The notes: generated by a model not told the origin, from the letters alone. A stretch of DNA of 64,000 bases from Streptomyces sp. ST2-7A (GCF_021390475.1 NZ_JAJUWS010000015.1:60296-124295), one strand, 5' to 3'. Positions 1 to 8,783 are shown, counted from the first letter of the stretch. Program-made: numbers and translations.

Positions 1-296
1 TGCCCGGCGCGATCACGCAGTTGCGGACGGCCGGTCGGGAGCGGGACCCGGCGGACGTGCGCGGACACGCGCTGACCGACGCCCGACTGGGGCACCTGCT
101 GTTGCGCCGGGGGCACCTCGAGGAGGCCTGCGCGGCCTGGGAGGGGCTGTTGCGGGGACGGGACCGGCTGCGCTCGGAGGAGGTGGAACTGGCCGTGCTG
201 GAGATGCGGCGGGCCCTGCGTCCGCACCGGGGACGCGGGGACGCGGCGGAGATCCTGGCACGCTCCCTGCCCTCGCCCGGGCCCGGTGGAGGCTGA
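1..296 (+). CDS. C-terminal end of a TPR-type regulator (5' partial)
   Basis: The reading frame enters at base 3 and runs open to a stop at 294-296, so the gene begins before the window. The visible ~97 residues are helical and rich in Leu, Arg, Glu and Ala. They contain a unit ([23 protein letters not shown], about residues 23-45 of the fragment) that looks like a tetratricopeptide helix pair. This arrangement is typical of the C-terminal tail of Streptomyces regulators with an N-terminal helix-turn-helix followed by TPR repeats; the DNA-binding part is not visible, so that is inference. The hmgA promoter lies about 95 bp downstream. It could also be a plain TPR protein. Confidence 0.6.
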   Translation, partial: PGAITQLRTAGRERDPADVRGHALTDARLGHLLLRRGHLEEACAAWEGLLRGRDRLRSEEVELAVLEMRRALRPHRGRGDAAEILARSLPSPGPGGG

Positions 297-389
297 CCCC
301 CCGACGCCCGGGCGGGTGCGGGATCCCCGGTGGGCACCGGACGCCCCCGACCGCCGGGGATCCCGGGGGCGACGTTCCGCGTCGAACCG

Positions 390-418
390 TTGACGGGACA
401 CCACCGCATTCCTATGCT
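390..418 (+). promoter_or_regulatory. sigma-HrdB-type promoter of hmgA
   Basis: A -35 hexamer TTGACG at 390-395 and a -10 hexamer TATGCT at 413-418 are separated by exactly 17 bp, close to the vegetative consensus. Transcription would start near 425 and give a leader of about 57 nt before the hmgA ATG at 482. No other promoter of this quality is visible in this spacer. Confidence 0.7.
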
Positions 419-481
419 CAGCCACATGAATTGTCGTCGGTGACGCGCCGGGGCGGCACCGGACAGCCGCGGGAGGGCACC

Positions 482-1822
482 ATGGACGACACACACGGTT
501 CGGGACACGGCCACGGGAGCTCCGGGAACCCCGCGGGGTCGCGACGCCCTCCGGCCGGTTTCGGCAACGAGCACAGCAGCGAGGCACTGCCCGGCACCCT
601 GCCGGTCGGCCGCAACTCCCCCCGCCGCCCCGCCCGGGGCCTGTACGCCGAACAGCTCAGCGGCAGCGCCTTCACCGAACCCCGCGCCGACAACCGGCGG
701 TCGTGGCTGTACCGCGTCCGACCCTCGGCCGCCCACCCGCCGATGCGCCGGATCGACTCCGGGACCCTGTTCGGCGCGCCCTTCGCCGATGTCCCGCCCG
801 ACCCGAACCGGATGCGCTGGAACCCCGTGCCCGACCCGGAGCCGGGTACCGACTTCGTCCGGGGCCTGTGGACCCTGGGCGGGAACGGCGACGTACGCAC
901 CCGCTCGGGTGTGGCCATCCACCTGTACCACGCCGACGCCCCCATGAAGGACCGGGTGTTCTGCGACGCCGACGGCGAACTGCTGTTGGTCCCCGAGCGG
1001 GGCACCCTGCTGTTGCGCACCGAGTTCGGGCCGCTGCGCGCGGGCCCCGGACACATCGCGCTGATCCCGCGCGGCGTGCGGTTCCGGGTGGAACTGCCGG
1101 ACGGACCCGCGCGCGGTTACGTCTGCGAGAACCACGGCCGCCCCTTCACCCTGCCCGAACTCGGCCCCATCGGCGCCAACGGCCTGGCCGCGCCCAGGGA
1201 CTTCATCGCCCCCGAGGCCGCGTGGGAGGAGTCCGGGGGTCCGGTGGAGGTGATCACCAAGTACGGCGGAGCGCTGTGGTCCGCCGAGTGGGACCACACC
1301 CCGCTGGACGTGGTCGCCTGGCACGGCACGCTGGTGCCCTACGTCTACGACCTGCGCCGGTTCAACGTGTTGGGCTCGATCAGCTTCGACCACCCCGATC
1401 CCTCGATCTTCACCGTCCTCACCTCGCCCTCGGACACCCCGGGCCTGGCCAACGCCGACTTCGTGGTCTTCGCGCCGCGCTGGCTGGTGGGCGAGGACAC
1501 CTTCCGCCCCCCGTACTTCCACCGCAACGTGATGAGCGAGTACATGGGCCTCATCGAGGGCTCCTACGACGCCAAGGCGGAGGGCTTCGTGCCGGGCGGC
1601 GGATCGCTGCACCCGATGATGTCGGCGCACGGGCCCGACCGCGAGACCTTCGAGCGGGCGAGCGCCGAGGAGCGCGGCCCGCAGAAGATCGACGACGGTC
1701 TGGCGTTCATGTTCGAGACCCGGTGGCCGATCCTGCTCACCGGGCAGGCGCTGAATGCCGGACACCGGCAGCGGGACTACGACCGGGTGTGGGAGGGTCT
1801 GGAACGGAACTTCCGTCCCTGA
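482..1822 (+). CDS. hmgA: Homogentisate 1,2-dioxygenase
   Basis: Fe(II) dioxygenase that opens the ring of homogentisate to maleylacetoacetate in cytoplasmic tyrosine and phenylalanine catabolism. The 446-residue product shows the family opening [20 protein letters not shown] (about 27-45) and the C-terminal cupin with the expected iron ligands: His347 and Glu353 in [11 protein letters not shown], and His383 in [10 protein letters not shown]. Its length is normal for the family. The ATG at 482 is preceded by GGGAGG at 471-476; an in-frame TTG at 431 lacks such a site. A good promoter lies at 390-418. A GntR regulator starts 85 bp downstream on the same strand and may control the gene. No other genes of the pathway are in the window. 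Loss of this enzyme in other bacteria gives melanin-like pyomelanin from homogentisate. Confidence 0.96.
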   Translation: MDDTHGSGHGHGSSGNPAGSRRPPAGFGNEHSSEALPGTLPVGRNSPRRPARGLYAEQLSGSAFTEPRADNRRSWLYRVRPSAAHPPMRRIDSGTLFGAPFADVPPDPNRMRWNPVPDPEPGTDFVRGLWTLGGNGDVRTRSGVAIHLYHADAPMKDRVFCDADGELLLVPERGTLLLRTEFGPLRAGPGHIALIPRGVRFRVELPDGPARGYVCENHGRPFTLPELGPIGANGLAAPRDFIAPEAAWEESGGPVEVITKYGGALWSAEWDHTPLDVVAWHGTLVPYVYDLRRFNVLGSISFDHPDPSIFTVLTSPSDTPGLANADFVVFAPRWLVGEDTFRPPYFHRNVMSEYMGLIEGSYDAKAEGFVPGGGSLHPMMSAHGPDRETFERASAEERGPQKIDDGLAFMFETRWPILLTGQALNAGHRQRDYDRVWEGLERNFRP

Positions 1823-1907
1823 CACCCGCCCGCGGGACCCGGGAGGGGCGCCCGGGAGGGGGACGGAGGACCCGAGCCGCCCGGGTTACCCGCAGGGAGG
1901 GACCGAC

Positions 1908-2663
1908 GTGACCGTTTTCGCCCCCGATTCCCTTGAACTCAACCGCAAGTTGCCGTTGTGGTACCAGGTGTCCCAATCCCTGCGGGCCTCCATACTCGGC
2001 CGGCCCGCGGGCTCACCGTTGCGATTGCCCACCGAGGAACGACTGGCCGTGCACTACGGCGTCAGCGTGCTCACCATGCGCCAGGCGCTCAAGGAACTCG
2101 AACAGGAGGGGTTGATCAGCCGGCACCGCAGGCGCGGCACCTTCATCGAACCGGACGTGCCGCGCGGGGCCCCGGTGCCGCTGCTGGGCTCGGTGGACGC
2201 CATCGTGGCCCAGCAGTCCGGTGAGCCGACCACCCTGTTGGAGCACGGACCGATACCCGTGCCACCCGAACTGGCCGATCGGTTCCCGGCGTTGACCGAG
2301 GTGGTCCGGTTCACCCGGCTGCGCCGCGATCCGGACAGCGGGGAGCCGACCAACTGGGCGGAGAACCTGCTGCCCCCGGACGTGGCCGCGCTGATCGACC
2401 CGGCGGTGCTGGAGCGCTGGCCCATGACCCGGGTACTGCGGGATGTGGCGGGGGTGGCTCCGGCACGCATCGCCAACACCGTTCAGGCGCGACTGGCGGA
2501 GCCGGAGACCGCCCGCTTGCTGGAAATCCCCCTGCTGAGCCCGATCCTGCACTGCACGGGGGTCACGACGAACGGGGCGGGGCGGGTCGTGGACGTGGTC
2601 CGCATCCACTACCGGGGAGACCGCTTCTCCTTCTCGGTCTCGGTGGACGCCGCCCCCGGCTGA
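1908..2663 (+). CDS. GntR/UTRA family transcriptional regulator
   Basis: A 251-residue regulator with an N-terminal winged helix-turn-helix of GntR type (LPTEERLAVHYGVSVLTMRQALKELEQEGLI, about 38-68, followed by RRRGTF) and a C-terminal UTRA/HutC-like ligand domain ending in VVDVVRIHYRGDRFSFSVSV. The GTG at 1908 follows AGGGAGG at 1894-1900 with 7 bp spacing. An upstream in-frame extension to 1755 would overlap hmgA and has no ribosome site. Its position immediately after hmgA, on the same strand, suggests it senses a tyrosine-pathway metabolite or is co-transcribed with hmgA; the effector is inferred, not visible. Confidence 0.9.
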   Translation: MTVFAPDSLELNRKLPLWYQVSQSLRASILGRPAGSPLRLPTEERLAVHYGVSVLTMRQALKELEQEGLISRHRRRGTFIEPDVPRGAPVPLLGSVDAIVAQQSGEPTTLLEHGPIPVPPELADRFPALTEVVRFTRLRRDPDSGEPTNWAENLLPPDVAALIDPAVLERWPMTRVLRDVAGVAPARIANTVQARLAEPETARLLEIPLLSPILHCTGVTTNGAGRVVDVVRIHYRGDRFSFSVSVDAAPG

Positions 2664-2841
2664 GCCCGTCCCGGAGGGGCCGGCCGGACGATCGGTTCGG
2701 CCCGGCCACGGCACACCGGTCGGGCGGGAGCACGAGCGGGGTCGCGCGCGTCACGCGTGGCGGGGCGGTGGGGTCGGCCGGGTCACCGACACGGTCGCGG
2801 CCACGGGGGCCGCGACACGTGCCGTGTGACCGTCCGGCCGT

Positions 2842-3105
2842 TCAGCCCCGCCCGCCGAAGATGGAGCGCCGCAACCGGCGCAGCGGCGCCAGCAACAGGA
2901 CCCGGGCGCCGGGGCGCTCCGGGGCACGACTCCGGTCACGAGCCGTCAACTCCAACATCAGCGAGGTGGCGTCCGCCGCTTCGCGCGGGGACACGGCCGG
3001 GCCGGAAAGCACGCTCAGGTGACGGTCGAGACGCGAACCACTCGCGCCGCTCCCGCAGGTGATGGCAGGCACTCGGGGCCTGCTCCGTGCCGTTATCCGC
3101 TCCAT
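2842..3105 (-). CDS. Small basic protein of unknown function
   Basis: An 87-residue protein beginning MERITARSRPRVPAI. The ATG at 3103-3105 has a purine-rich GGGAGA site 3 bp upstream on the minus strand. A longer in-frame start at 3150 has no clear ribosome site. The protein has no signal peptide or membrane segment. The middle (SPREAADATSLMLELTARDRSR) is a helical Ala/Leu/Arg stretch and the C-terminus is strongly basic (LAPLRRLRRSIFGGRG). It resembles small conserved Streptomyces hypotheticals next to homogentisate dioxygenase and AAA-ATPase genes. I know no function. Codon use matches the neighbours, which supports it being real. Confidence 0.65.
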   Translation of the reverse strand: MERITARSRPRVPAITCGSGASGSRLDRHLSVLSGPAVSPREAADATSLMLELTARDRSRAPERPGARVLLLAPLRRLRRSIFGGRG

Positions 3106-3368
3106 GACTCTCCCACCCGTGACGAGGGCACCCGGTACGGGCGAACCCACCCTAACGCCCCCGAGGGACGACAGGATATCCCGGACCCATGTGTCAGCCT
3201 TCCCGATGAGGAACGGGAACGAACGTACCCGGGCCGATTCGACTCTCCTCGGGTCCCCCTCCTCCCCTTCCTCCGCCCATCCGGCCCCCGCTCCCGGACC
3301 GCGCTCCCGACGCCCGTCCGGGGCGACGCGCCGAAACCACTGTGCGGGAGACCCCCGCCTGACGGATC

Positions 3369-4514
3369 ATGGGGCGCATGTGTTCCGAGCGCCGCCCCGG
3401 TTCCCCGCCCCCGCCGCCCTTCCGGTTGGTGGTCAACGACCCCGACTCGCCCACCGAGACCATCGACACGTTCCTGGTCAGCCGCTTCGCGGAGGGCGAG
3501 TTGCCGTACGCGCGCGAACGCCGCCTCGGCCAGATCAAGGAGGGGCACACCCTGCTGCCCCCGGAGGCCGAGCCGATGCTCTCGGTGCGCGGCGACGACG
3601 GCTGGACGGTTCTCGCCATGGGCGGGGACTGGGCGGTGCGGTCCCGCAAGTGGCGCTTCGGCGCCATGGTCACCGTGGTCGCCGCCACGGAGGAGCGCGC
3701 CGAACAGGTGCTCAAGCAGGCCGTCGACGGCGCCGAGGAGGAGGAACGGACCGAGCCCTCCCGGGTGCCGATGGGCTTCTGGCACCACTCGCCGCGCGGC
3801 GGCCCGGTGCGCACCAGCCGGGTCATCGACACCGAGAGCTGGGAGGAGGCGCGCGGGAACTACTCGGTTCCGGTCGCCGGGGCGTTGGACCGGCTGATGG
3901 CCACCACCCCCGCCTCCGTCTCCGGAAGACTGCTCCTGCTGCACGGTCCGCCGGGCACCGGCAAGACCTCCGCCTTGCGGACGTTGGCCCGCAGTTGGCG
4001 CACCTGGTGCCGGGTGGACTGCGTGCTGGACCCCGAACGGCTGTTCAACGATGTCGGCTACCTCATGGACGTGGCGATCGGCGAGGACGGTCCCGACGAC
4101 CACGAGGACAACGAGGACGGCGAGGAGGGCGGGGGCTCCAAGTGGCGCCTGCTGCTGCTCGAGGACTGCGACGAGTTGATCCGGGGCGGGGCCAAGAACA
4201 CGGCCGGCCAGGCGCTCTCCCGCCTGCTCAACCTCACCGACGGCCTGCTCGGCCAGGGACGTCGGGTACTGGTCGGCATCACCACCAACGAGGATCTGGA
4301 GAAGCTGCACCCCGCCGTGGTCCGGCCGGGACGCTGCCTGGCCCGGATCGAGGTCGGTCCGCTGACCCGTCCCGAGGCGGTGCGGTGGCTGGGTACCGAG
4401 GAGGGGATCGGGCCGGAGGGCGCCACCCTGGCCGAGCTGTACGCGTTGCGCGGCGGCGAGTCGCCCACCTCGGTGCCCGAGCCCCGACCGGCGGGCACCG
4501 GCGCCTACCTGTAA
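3369..4514 (+). CDS. DUF5925-type AAA ATPase
   Basis: A 381-residue protein in two parts. Residues about 20-180 form an actinobacterial N-terminal domain (DUF5925-like). Residues about 185-360 form an AAA ATPase core with Walker A HGPPGTGKT (192-200), Walker B LLLLEDCDEL (261-270), a sensor-like ITTNEDL (304-310) and an arginine-finger-like RPGR (319-322). An acidic insert (about 239-254, DDHEDNEDGEE) separates sensor elements. This arrangement is widespread in Streptomyces; the client and cellular role are unknown. The ATG at 3369 is used; another ATG at 3378 is possible because neither has a strong ribosome site. It faces a GntR gene across a shared hairpin terminator. Confidence 0.9.
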   Translation: MGRMCSERRPGSPPPPPFRLVVNDPDSPTETIDTFLVSRFAEGELPYARERRLGQIKEGHTLLPPEAEPMLSVRGDDGWTVLAMGGDWAVRSRKWRFGAMVTVVAATEERAEQVLKQAVDGAEEEERTEPSRVPMGFWHHSPRGGPVRTSRVIDTESWEEARGNYSVPVAGALDRLMATTPASVSGRLLLLHGPPGTGKTSALRTLARSWRTWCRVDCVLDPERLFNDVGYLMDVAIGEDGPDDHEDNEDGEEGGGSKWRLLLLEDCDELIRGGAKNTAGQALSRLLNLTDGLLGQGRRVLVGITTNEDLEKLHPAVVRPGRCLARIEVGPLTRPEAVRWLGTEEGIGPEGATLAELYALRGGESPTSVPEPRPAGTGAYL

Positions 4515-4601
4515 CCGTTCCCACCGCCCGGTCGGGGGCCCGGGATGGGATCGGGCGAGCGGCCGTTCGCGCGGTCCCTCCCCCGCGTTCCGGGCCGCGC
4601 G

Positions 4602-4645
4602 GGCCCCGGCGGACCCCCGGCCCGCCCGCCGGGTCCGCCGGGGCC
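4602..4645. terminator. Bidirectional hairpin terminator
   Basis: A perfect 15-bp GC-only-type stem (4602-4616 with 4631-4645) closes a 14-nt loop. It sits between the 3' ends of the convergent AAA ATPase gene and the GntR gene, so it can stop transcripts from both sides. There is no U tract, as is common in Streptomyces. Confidence 0.65.
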
Positions 4646-4774
4646 GCCGGGTCCGCTCCTCGACGGGTCACGCCGTCCGGAGCCGTCTTCCCGGCGGGGC
4701 CGGGTGACAGGGTTTTCCGGAGCCGGAACCGGGCGCCCGGGCCGGGAGGCGAACGACCCGGTCCACCCGGCGGG

Positions 4775-5164
4775 TCATTCCGCGCGGGGTGGTTCCCCGT
4801 CGGCCCATACCGCCCGGACGGCGCCCTCGGCCGCGGCGCGGGTGGCCGCCTCGTCCAGTCCGAGCCGCCTGGCCAGGCGGGCGAACCCTTCGGCCGCCCG
4901 GGCGACCTCACGGGCCGCGGCGTCGCCCGAGCCCGCGACGACGGTGCCGTTGCGCCCCCGGGTCTCGATGACGCCGTCGGCCTCCAGGGCCCGGTACGCC
5001 TTGGCGACGGTGTTGGCCGCCAGGCCGAGGTCGGCGGCGAGCCCGCGCACGGTGGGCAGTCGCAGCCCGACGGGGAACTCGCCCGAGCGGGCGCCGGCGG
5101 CGATCCGGGCCCGGATCTGCTCGTAGGGGGCGTCCGGGGAATCGGGATCGATGGTCAACCTCAC
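4775..5164 (-). CDS. Short GntR (YtrA-type) transcriptional regulator
   Basis: A 129-residue regulator. Residues 1-75 are a GntR winged helix-turn-helix opening with the YtrA-subfamily pattern PDAPYEQIRARI, with LPTVRGLAADLGLAANTVAKAYRALEADGVI as the recognition region. The C-terminal helical part (about 80-125) is too short for an effector domain, as in YtrA members that dimerise through a short tail. Such regulators usually control an ABC transporter operon, but none is adjacent. The GTG at 5164 is the only reasonable start; a CAGAAT-like -10 ends 7 bp before it, so the mRNA may be leaderless. It diverges from the LPMO gene across a 503-bp spacer. Confidence 0.88.
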   Translation of the reverse strand: MRLTIDPDSPDAPYEQIRARIAAGARSGEFPVGLRLPTVRGLAADLGLAANTVAKAYRALEADGVIETRGRNGTVVAGSGDAAAREVARAAEGFARLARRLGLDEAATRAAAEGAVRAVWADGEPPRAE

Positions 5165-5667
5165 CCGCCCGATTCTGCCCCGGGTCCGACGATCGGCGGG
5201 GGACGTGCCCGGGGAATCGGAGCGGGAGGGGTCCCCGACGGCCGGTCGGGATCACCGCCGGGCGTCCGACGGCCGCCGGAGCCCCCCTCTCCTTCCCTCC
5301 CGTATCGGCGACACCGTCCCCGGGTCGAACACCGGAGGGCCGGCACGGAACCACCTCCCCGGGCGTTCCGGCCTCCCCGCCCCTCCCGGGACCCGCTTTC
5401 GGAGCCACCCGACGCAAGGGGCGAAACGGGCGCACCGGACAGCGGTCTTAACCGTCTTTCAGGCTCTCCTTAACAGCGTCATAAGGGAGCCCTTTTCGGC
5501 GGTCGGCGCAGGTCAGCGGGGCTAACGTAAGTCTTGCCAGGCGGAGTTGGCGGATCCGGGACCGGGTGTTCGCGCACCGGGCCGGTTCCATCCGGTCGAT
5601 CCCCACCGAGTCGCGCCGGTGGGGACCACCGCACCACGATGCCCCCCACAGCGAGGAGAAGCCCCCC
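5165..5667. other. 503-bp divergent spacer upstream of the LPMO gene
   Basis: No credible gene is seen here. It holds the promoters for the GntR gene (left) and the LPMO gene (right). Around 5440-5535 the base composition becomes less GC-rich. Two copies of CTTAAC (5447-5452 and 5469-5474) lie 22 bp apart with TTTCAGG between them, and a palindromic AAGGG-AG-CCCTT lies just downstream. These look like regulator sites for the LPMO gene. Confidence 0.5.
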
Positions 5668-6744
5668 ATGTCCCCCCGACGTTCAGCAGCCACCGTCGGC
5701 GTTCTCGCCGTCGCCCCGCTCGCCCTGAGCCTGCTGGCAGCCGGCCCCGCCGCCGCCCACGGATCCATGGACGACCCGATCAGCCGGGTCAAGCTCTGCC
5801 GCGAGGAGGGCCCGGAGTCCCCGCGGTCGGACGCCTGTCGAGAGGCCGTCGCCATCGGTGGCACCCAGCCGTTCTACGACTGGAACGAGGTCAACATCGC
5901 CAACGCCGCCGGGGCGCACCGCTCGCTCATCCCGGACGGCCGACTGTGCGGCGCCGGTCGCGACAAGTACACCGGACTGGACCAGGCCCGTGCCGACTGG
6001 CCCGCGACGGCCATGAACAGCGGCAACCACACCTTCCGGTACACCGCGACCGCCCCCCACCCCGGTGGTTTCGAGCTGTACATCACCACCCCCGGCTGGA
6101 ACCCCGCCCAGCCGCTGCGCTGGTCGGACCTGGAGCTCTTCGGCGAGGTGTCGAGCCCGTCGCTGGTCAACGGCGACTACGTCTTCGACGCCACCATCCC
6201 GCAGCGCCGGGGCCGCCACCTGATCTACAGCGTCTGGCAGCGCACCGACAGCCCCGAGGCCTTCTACACCTGCTCCGACGTGGTCTTCGGCGCCGACACC
6301 ACCGGTGCCCCCGTCGTGGAGCGCCCCGCCGAGCCGGTGGACGTGATCGAGGGGGTGGATCCCACCACCGTGGGGGACCACCCGGACCACGAGCACCACC
6401 ACGGGGCCGAGGAGGACTACGACGCCCCGGCCGCCGCCGAGCGGGCCGGCAAGGAACTGGACAAGTACGACCCGAACGAGGCGACGGACGCGCCCGAGGA
6501 CTCCGCGGAGGTCTCGGAGGACGTCGCCGGCGACTCCGGAGCGGACGCCGACGAGGGCGCTGATGGCGGGCAGCCGAACGCCCCGGCCCCCCACGGAGGC
6601 GGCGACGAGGTCAGGTTGGCCACGACCGGCGGCGACCCGGGCACCCTCGCCACGGCCGTCGGCGGTGCCGCGGTCCTGACCCTGGGTGCGGGCGTGCTGC
6701 TCGTGACAGCCCGCCGCCGGGCGTCGGGGCGCGGCAGCGCCTGA
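5668..6744 (+). CDS. Secreted AA10 lytic polysaccharide monooxygenase with LAxTG sorting signal
   Basis: A copper-dependent oxidative polysaccharide-cleaving enzyme. The 358-residue precursor has a signal peptide (about 1-30) ending AAGPAAA, so the mature chain begins at His31 (HGSMDDPISR). This is the N-terminal half of the copper histidine brace; His131 in the TAPHPGGF context is the probable second ligand. The AA10 core runs to about 225 with paired cysteines. An acidic low-complexity linker (about 230-310) follows, then LATTG (317-321), a hydrophobic span (about 327-347) and a basic tail RRRASGRGSA. This is a class E sortase-type cell-wall anchor. The ATG at 5668 is preceded by AGGAGAA. 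The architecture resembles an S. coelicolor LPMO reported in cell-wall and hyphal-tip glycan remodelling (from memory, not checked). Activity on chitin or cellulose cannot be read from sequence. Confidence 0.92.
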   Translation: MSPRRSAATVGVLAVAPLALSLLAAGPAAAHGSMDDPISRVKLCREEGPESPRSDACREAVAIGGTQPFYDWNEVNIANAAGAHRSLIPDGRLCGAGRDKYTGLDQARADWPATAMNSGNHTFRYTATAPHPGGFELYITTPGWNPAQPLRWSDLELFGEVSSPSLVNGDYVFDATIPQRRGRHLIYSVWQRTDSPEAFYTCSDVVFGADTTGAPVVERPAEPVDVIEGVDPTTVGDHPDHEHHHGAEEDYDAPAAAERAGKELDKYDPNEATDAPEDSAEVSEDVAGDSGADADEGADGGQPNAPAPHGGGDEVRLATTGGDPGTLATAVGGAAVLTLGAGVLLVTARRRASGRGSA

Positions 6745-6762
6745 GACGTTCCTCTCCGGACC

Positions 6763-6809
6763 GGTGCCGCCGGCTCCCTCCCCCACCCCTGTGGGGAGTC
6801 GACGGCACC
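6763..6809 (+). terminator. Hairpin terminator after the LPMO gene
   Basis: An outer pair GGTGCCG (6763-6769) with CGGCACC (6803-6809) encloses an inner CTCCCCCAC/GTGGGGAG stem with a short CCCT loop. It begins 18 bp after the LPMO stop codon. Confidence 0.6.
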
Positions 6810-6964
6810 GCCCCACCGCTTCGGCCGGACCGGCGGAATCCGGCCGAAGCGGAACGGGCCCCGCGCCCCCGACCCCTCGCCCGGACGGGCGGGCGTAGGG
6901 TCGGGGGCGCGGTCGTGTGCGGCCCCGGAACCGGGCCGCCGGTCAACAGGGACGGAGCGCGCGC

Positions 6965-7669
6965 GTGAGCGACACGGGGAGAATCGACACCACGGACCAC
7001 ACGAACGGCGGCGACGCCGCGGACGAGCGGTCGGGGACCGATCCGCGCGCCGGCCTCACCACGATCGACTCGGCGGCCGAACTGCGCGAGGTGGTGGGCG
7101 AGCCCCTGCCACGCACCCGTGACAAGGCCCGCCCCTCCCTGCACGCGTTGGATCGGGCGTGGCTGACCCACGCCCCGCTGTGCCTGCTGGCCACCGCCGA
7201 CGACGAGGGCCGCTGCGACGTCTCCCCGCGCGGGGACCCCGGCCGGTGTGTCCTGGTCCTGGACGACCGGACGCTCGCCCTGCCCGACCGTCCGGGAAAC
7301 AAGCGGGTGGACAGCCTGCGCAACATCCTGGTCAACCCCCGGGTGGGGCTGATCTTCCTGATCCCCGGACGCGGCGACACCCTCCGGGTGAACGGGCGGG
7401 CCCGGATCGTACGGGACGCCCCCTTCATGGACCGGATGGCGGTGCGCGGGCACCGTCCCCGGCTGGCGGTGCTGGTGGAGATCGAGGAGGTCTACCACCA
7501 CTGTTCCAAGGCGTTCCTGCGCTCGCGCGCCTGGGAACCGGGCACCTGGGAGCCGGAGTCCCTGCCCTCGCGGGCCCGGATCGCGAAGGCGCTGGAACGG
7601 CCCGACGACTCCCTGGAGGAGTTGGAGGAGTACTACGGCCCCTCCTACGCCGAGCGCCTCTACCGCTGA
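6965..7669 (+). CDS. PPOX-type FMN-binding oxidoreductase (MSMEG_1061-like)
   Basis: A 234-residue protein of the pyridoxamine 5'-phosphate oxidase-like split-barrel fold. The recognisable block runs from APLCLLATADDEGRCDVSPRGDPG (about 74-97) through LPDRPGNKRVDSLRNILVNPRVGLIFLIPG (about 109-138) to VLVEIEEVYHHCSKAFLRSRAW. This pattern marks the MSMEG_1061 family of FMN-dependent PPOX flavoproteins; substrates are unknown and true PLP synthesis is unlikely. The GTG at 6965 follows GGGACGGAG at about 6948-6956. The first ~30 residues are acidic and probably disordered. It is convergent with the lipase gene and separated from it by a hairpin. Confidence 0.85.
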   Translation: MSDTGRIDTTDHTNGGDAADERSGTDPRAGLTTIDSAAELREVVGEPLPRTRDKARPSLHALDRAWLTHAPLCLLATADDEGRCDVSPRGDPGRCVLVLDDRTLALPDRPGNKRVDSLRNILVNPRVGLIFLIPGRGDTLRVNGRARIVRDAPFMDRMAVRGHRPRLAVLVEIEEVYHHCSKAFLRSRAWEPGTWEPESLPSRARIAKALERPDDSLEELEEYYGPSYAERLYR

Positions 7670-7762
7670 GTCCGGGCCGGCGGAACACCACCGAGCACCG
7701 GCGTCGTGCGGCCGGCGCCGGTCGACCCGGCCGCGGGACCGGATCGACCGGCTGTCGGTGGG

Positions 7763-7784
7763 CCCCGCCGCCGGAGCGGCGGGG
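7763..7784. terminator. Bidirectional hairpin terminator
   Basis: A perfect 9-bp stem CCCCGCCGC/GCGGCGGGG with the four-base loop CGGA lies between the convergent PPOX and lipase genes. Confidence 0.6.
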
Positions 7785-7806
7785 ACGGTGCGGCCGACCC
7801 CGCCGG

Positions 7807-8670
7807 TCAGCCGATGACGGACAGGCAGGTGGTGGGCCTCGCCCGCGAGGGGTCGAGGATGTTGGCCACCTCGTGGAAGACCACGCGGTCGGTCAGCCCC
7901 ACCCCGGCGTGCTCGGAGAGGTTGAGGGCGCACAGGTCCTGCACGAGGATGTTGCGCACCCCCGGCTCGTCGATGAACTGCGTGCGCCACGGCGTCACGA
8001 TCTGGTCGTACCGGGTGGCGAGGACCGTGTAGGAGACGCCGGGGACGGTGTAGCCGTCCGCGTTGAGCGAGGTGAGGAAGTCGGATCCGACGACCTGTTG
8101 GCCCAGCGCGGGGGCGTTGAGGAACAGGGCCTCGTCGAGGCCGGGGAAGAGGTCCAGCAGACGGGTGAGGCCCAGCAGCGTCGTGCCGTTGGTGCTGGGA
8201 GCTATGGCGATCAGCTTGTCGACCCTGTCGGCGGCGCCCGGATGGTGCTTGAGGTAGTACCGGGGCATCAGGCCGCCCTGGGAGTGGCCGACCAGGTCGA
8301 CCTCCCGGGCTCCGGTGGTCTCCAGTACCCGGTCCACGAAGACCGCCAGGTCACCGGCGGATTCCTCGATGGGGCCGAGCCCGTGGAAGACCGGGACACC
8401 GGGGAGGACTCCGTGGTCCAGGGAGAAGACGCAGAAACCGCGGTTCTTCAGATAGGGGGCGAGGCCCAGCCAGTTCACGTGCTTGTTGGCGAGGGTGCCG
8501 TGAACCAGCACCACGGGGCGCGGGTTGCGCTCGGAGGGTTTGCAGGACCAGTCGTTCCAGCCGCTGCTCGGGGGAGCGGCCGCCTGCGCGGCGCCGGTCG
8601 GGAGCAGGGCGAGGACCAGTGCGAACACCAGCCCCGCGCACAGGCGCGTCCATCTGTTCCGGGACAGCAT
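7807..8670 (-). CDS. Secreted lipase/esterase (class 2 alpha/beta hydrolase)
   Basis: A 287-residue secreted hydrolase. A signal peptide (basic N-terminus, hydrophobic 11-23, cleavage near AQA-A at 30-31) precedes an alpha/beta hydrolase domain. VVLVHGTLANKHVNW (53-67) supplies the oxyanion region, and GHSQGG carries the nucleophile Ser130. Plausible acid and base residues lie in ATRYDQIVTP and in LSEHAGVGL. The overall pattern matches actinomycete class 2 lipases acting outside the cell on glycerides or esters. The ATG at 8670 has AAGGAGA 10 bp upstream. Its promoter region carries inverted TTAC repeats (8753-8783). The nucleophile and signal peptide are seen directly; substrate range is inference. 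Confidence 0.9.
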   Translation of the reverse strand: MLSRNRWTRLCAGLVFALVLALLPTGAAQAAAPPSSGWNDWSCKPSERNPRPVVLVHGTLANKHVNWLGLAPYLKNRGFCVFSLDHGVLPGVPVFHGLGPIEESAGDLAVFVDRVLETTGAREVDLVGHSQGGLMPRYYLKHHPGAADRVDKLIAIAPSTNGTTLLGLTRLLDLFPGLDEALFLNAPALGQQVVGSDFLTSLNADGYTVPGVSYTVLATRYDQIVTPWRTQFIDEPGVRNILVQDLCALNLSEHAGVGLTDRVVFHEVANILDPSRARPTTCLSVIG

Positions 8671-8752
8671 CGAGTGGCTCTCCTTGGGGATCGCGGGAGT
8701 GGATCACTTGGGGGGTGACACCACGGCGATGCGGTCCGGACCACAGTTACTG

Positions 8753-8783
8753 CCGAGTACATGCCAAGTTACGACCAAGTAAC
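8753..8783. promoter_or_regulatory. Candidate operator upstream of the lipase gene
   Basis: GTTAC (8768-8772) and GTAAC (8779-8783) form an inverted repeat with a 6-bp centre, and a third related palindrome CAGTTACTG lies at about 8753-8761. The cluster is 85-115 bp upstream of the lipase ATG and resembles TetR-family operator layouts. No regulator gene of that type is adjacent. Confidence 0.4.
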
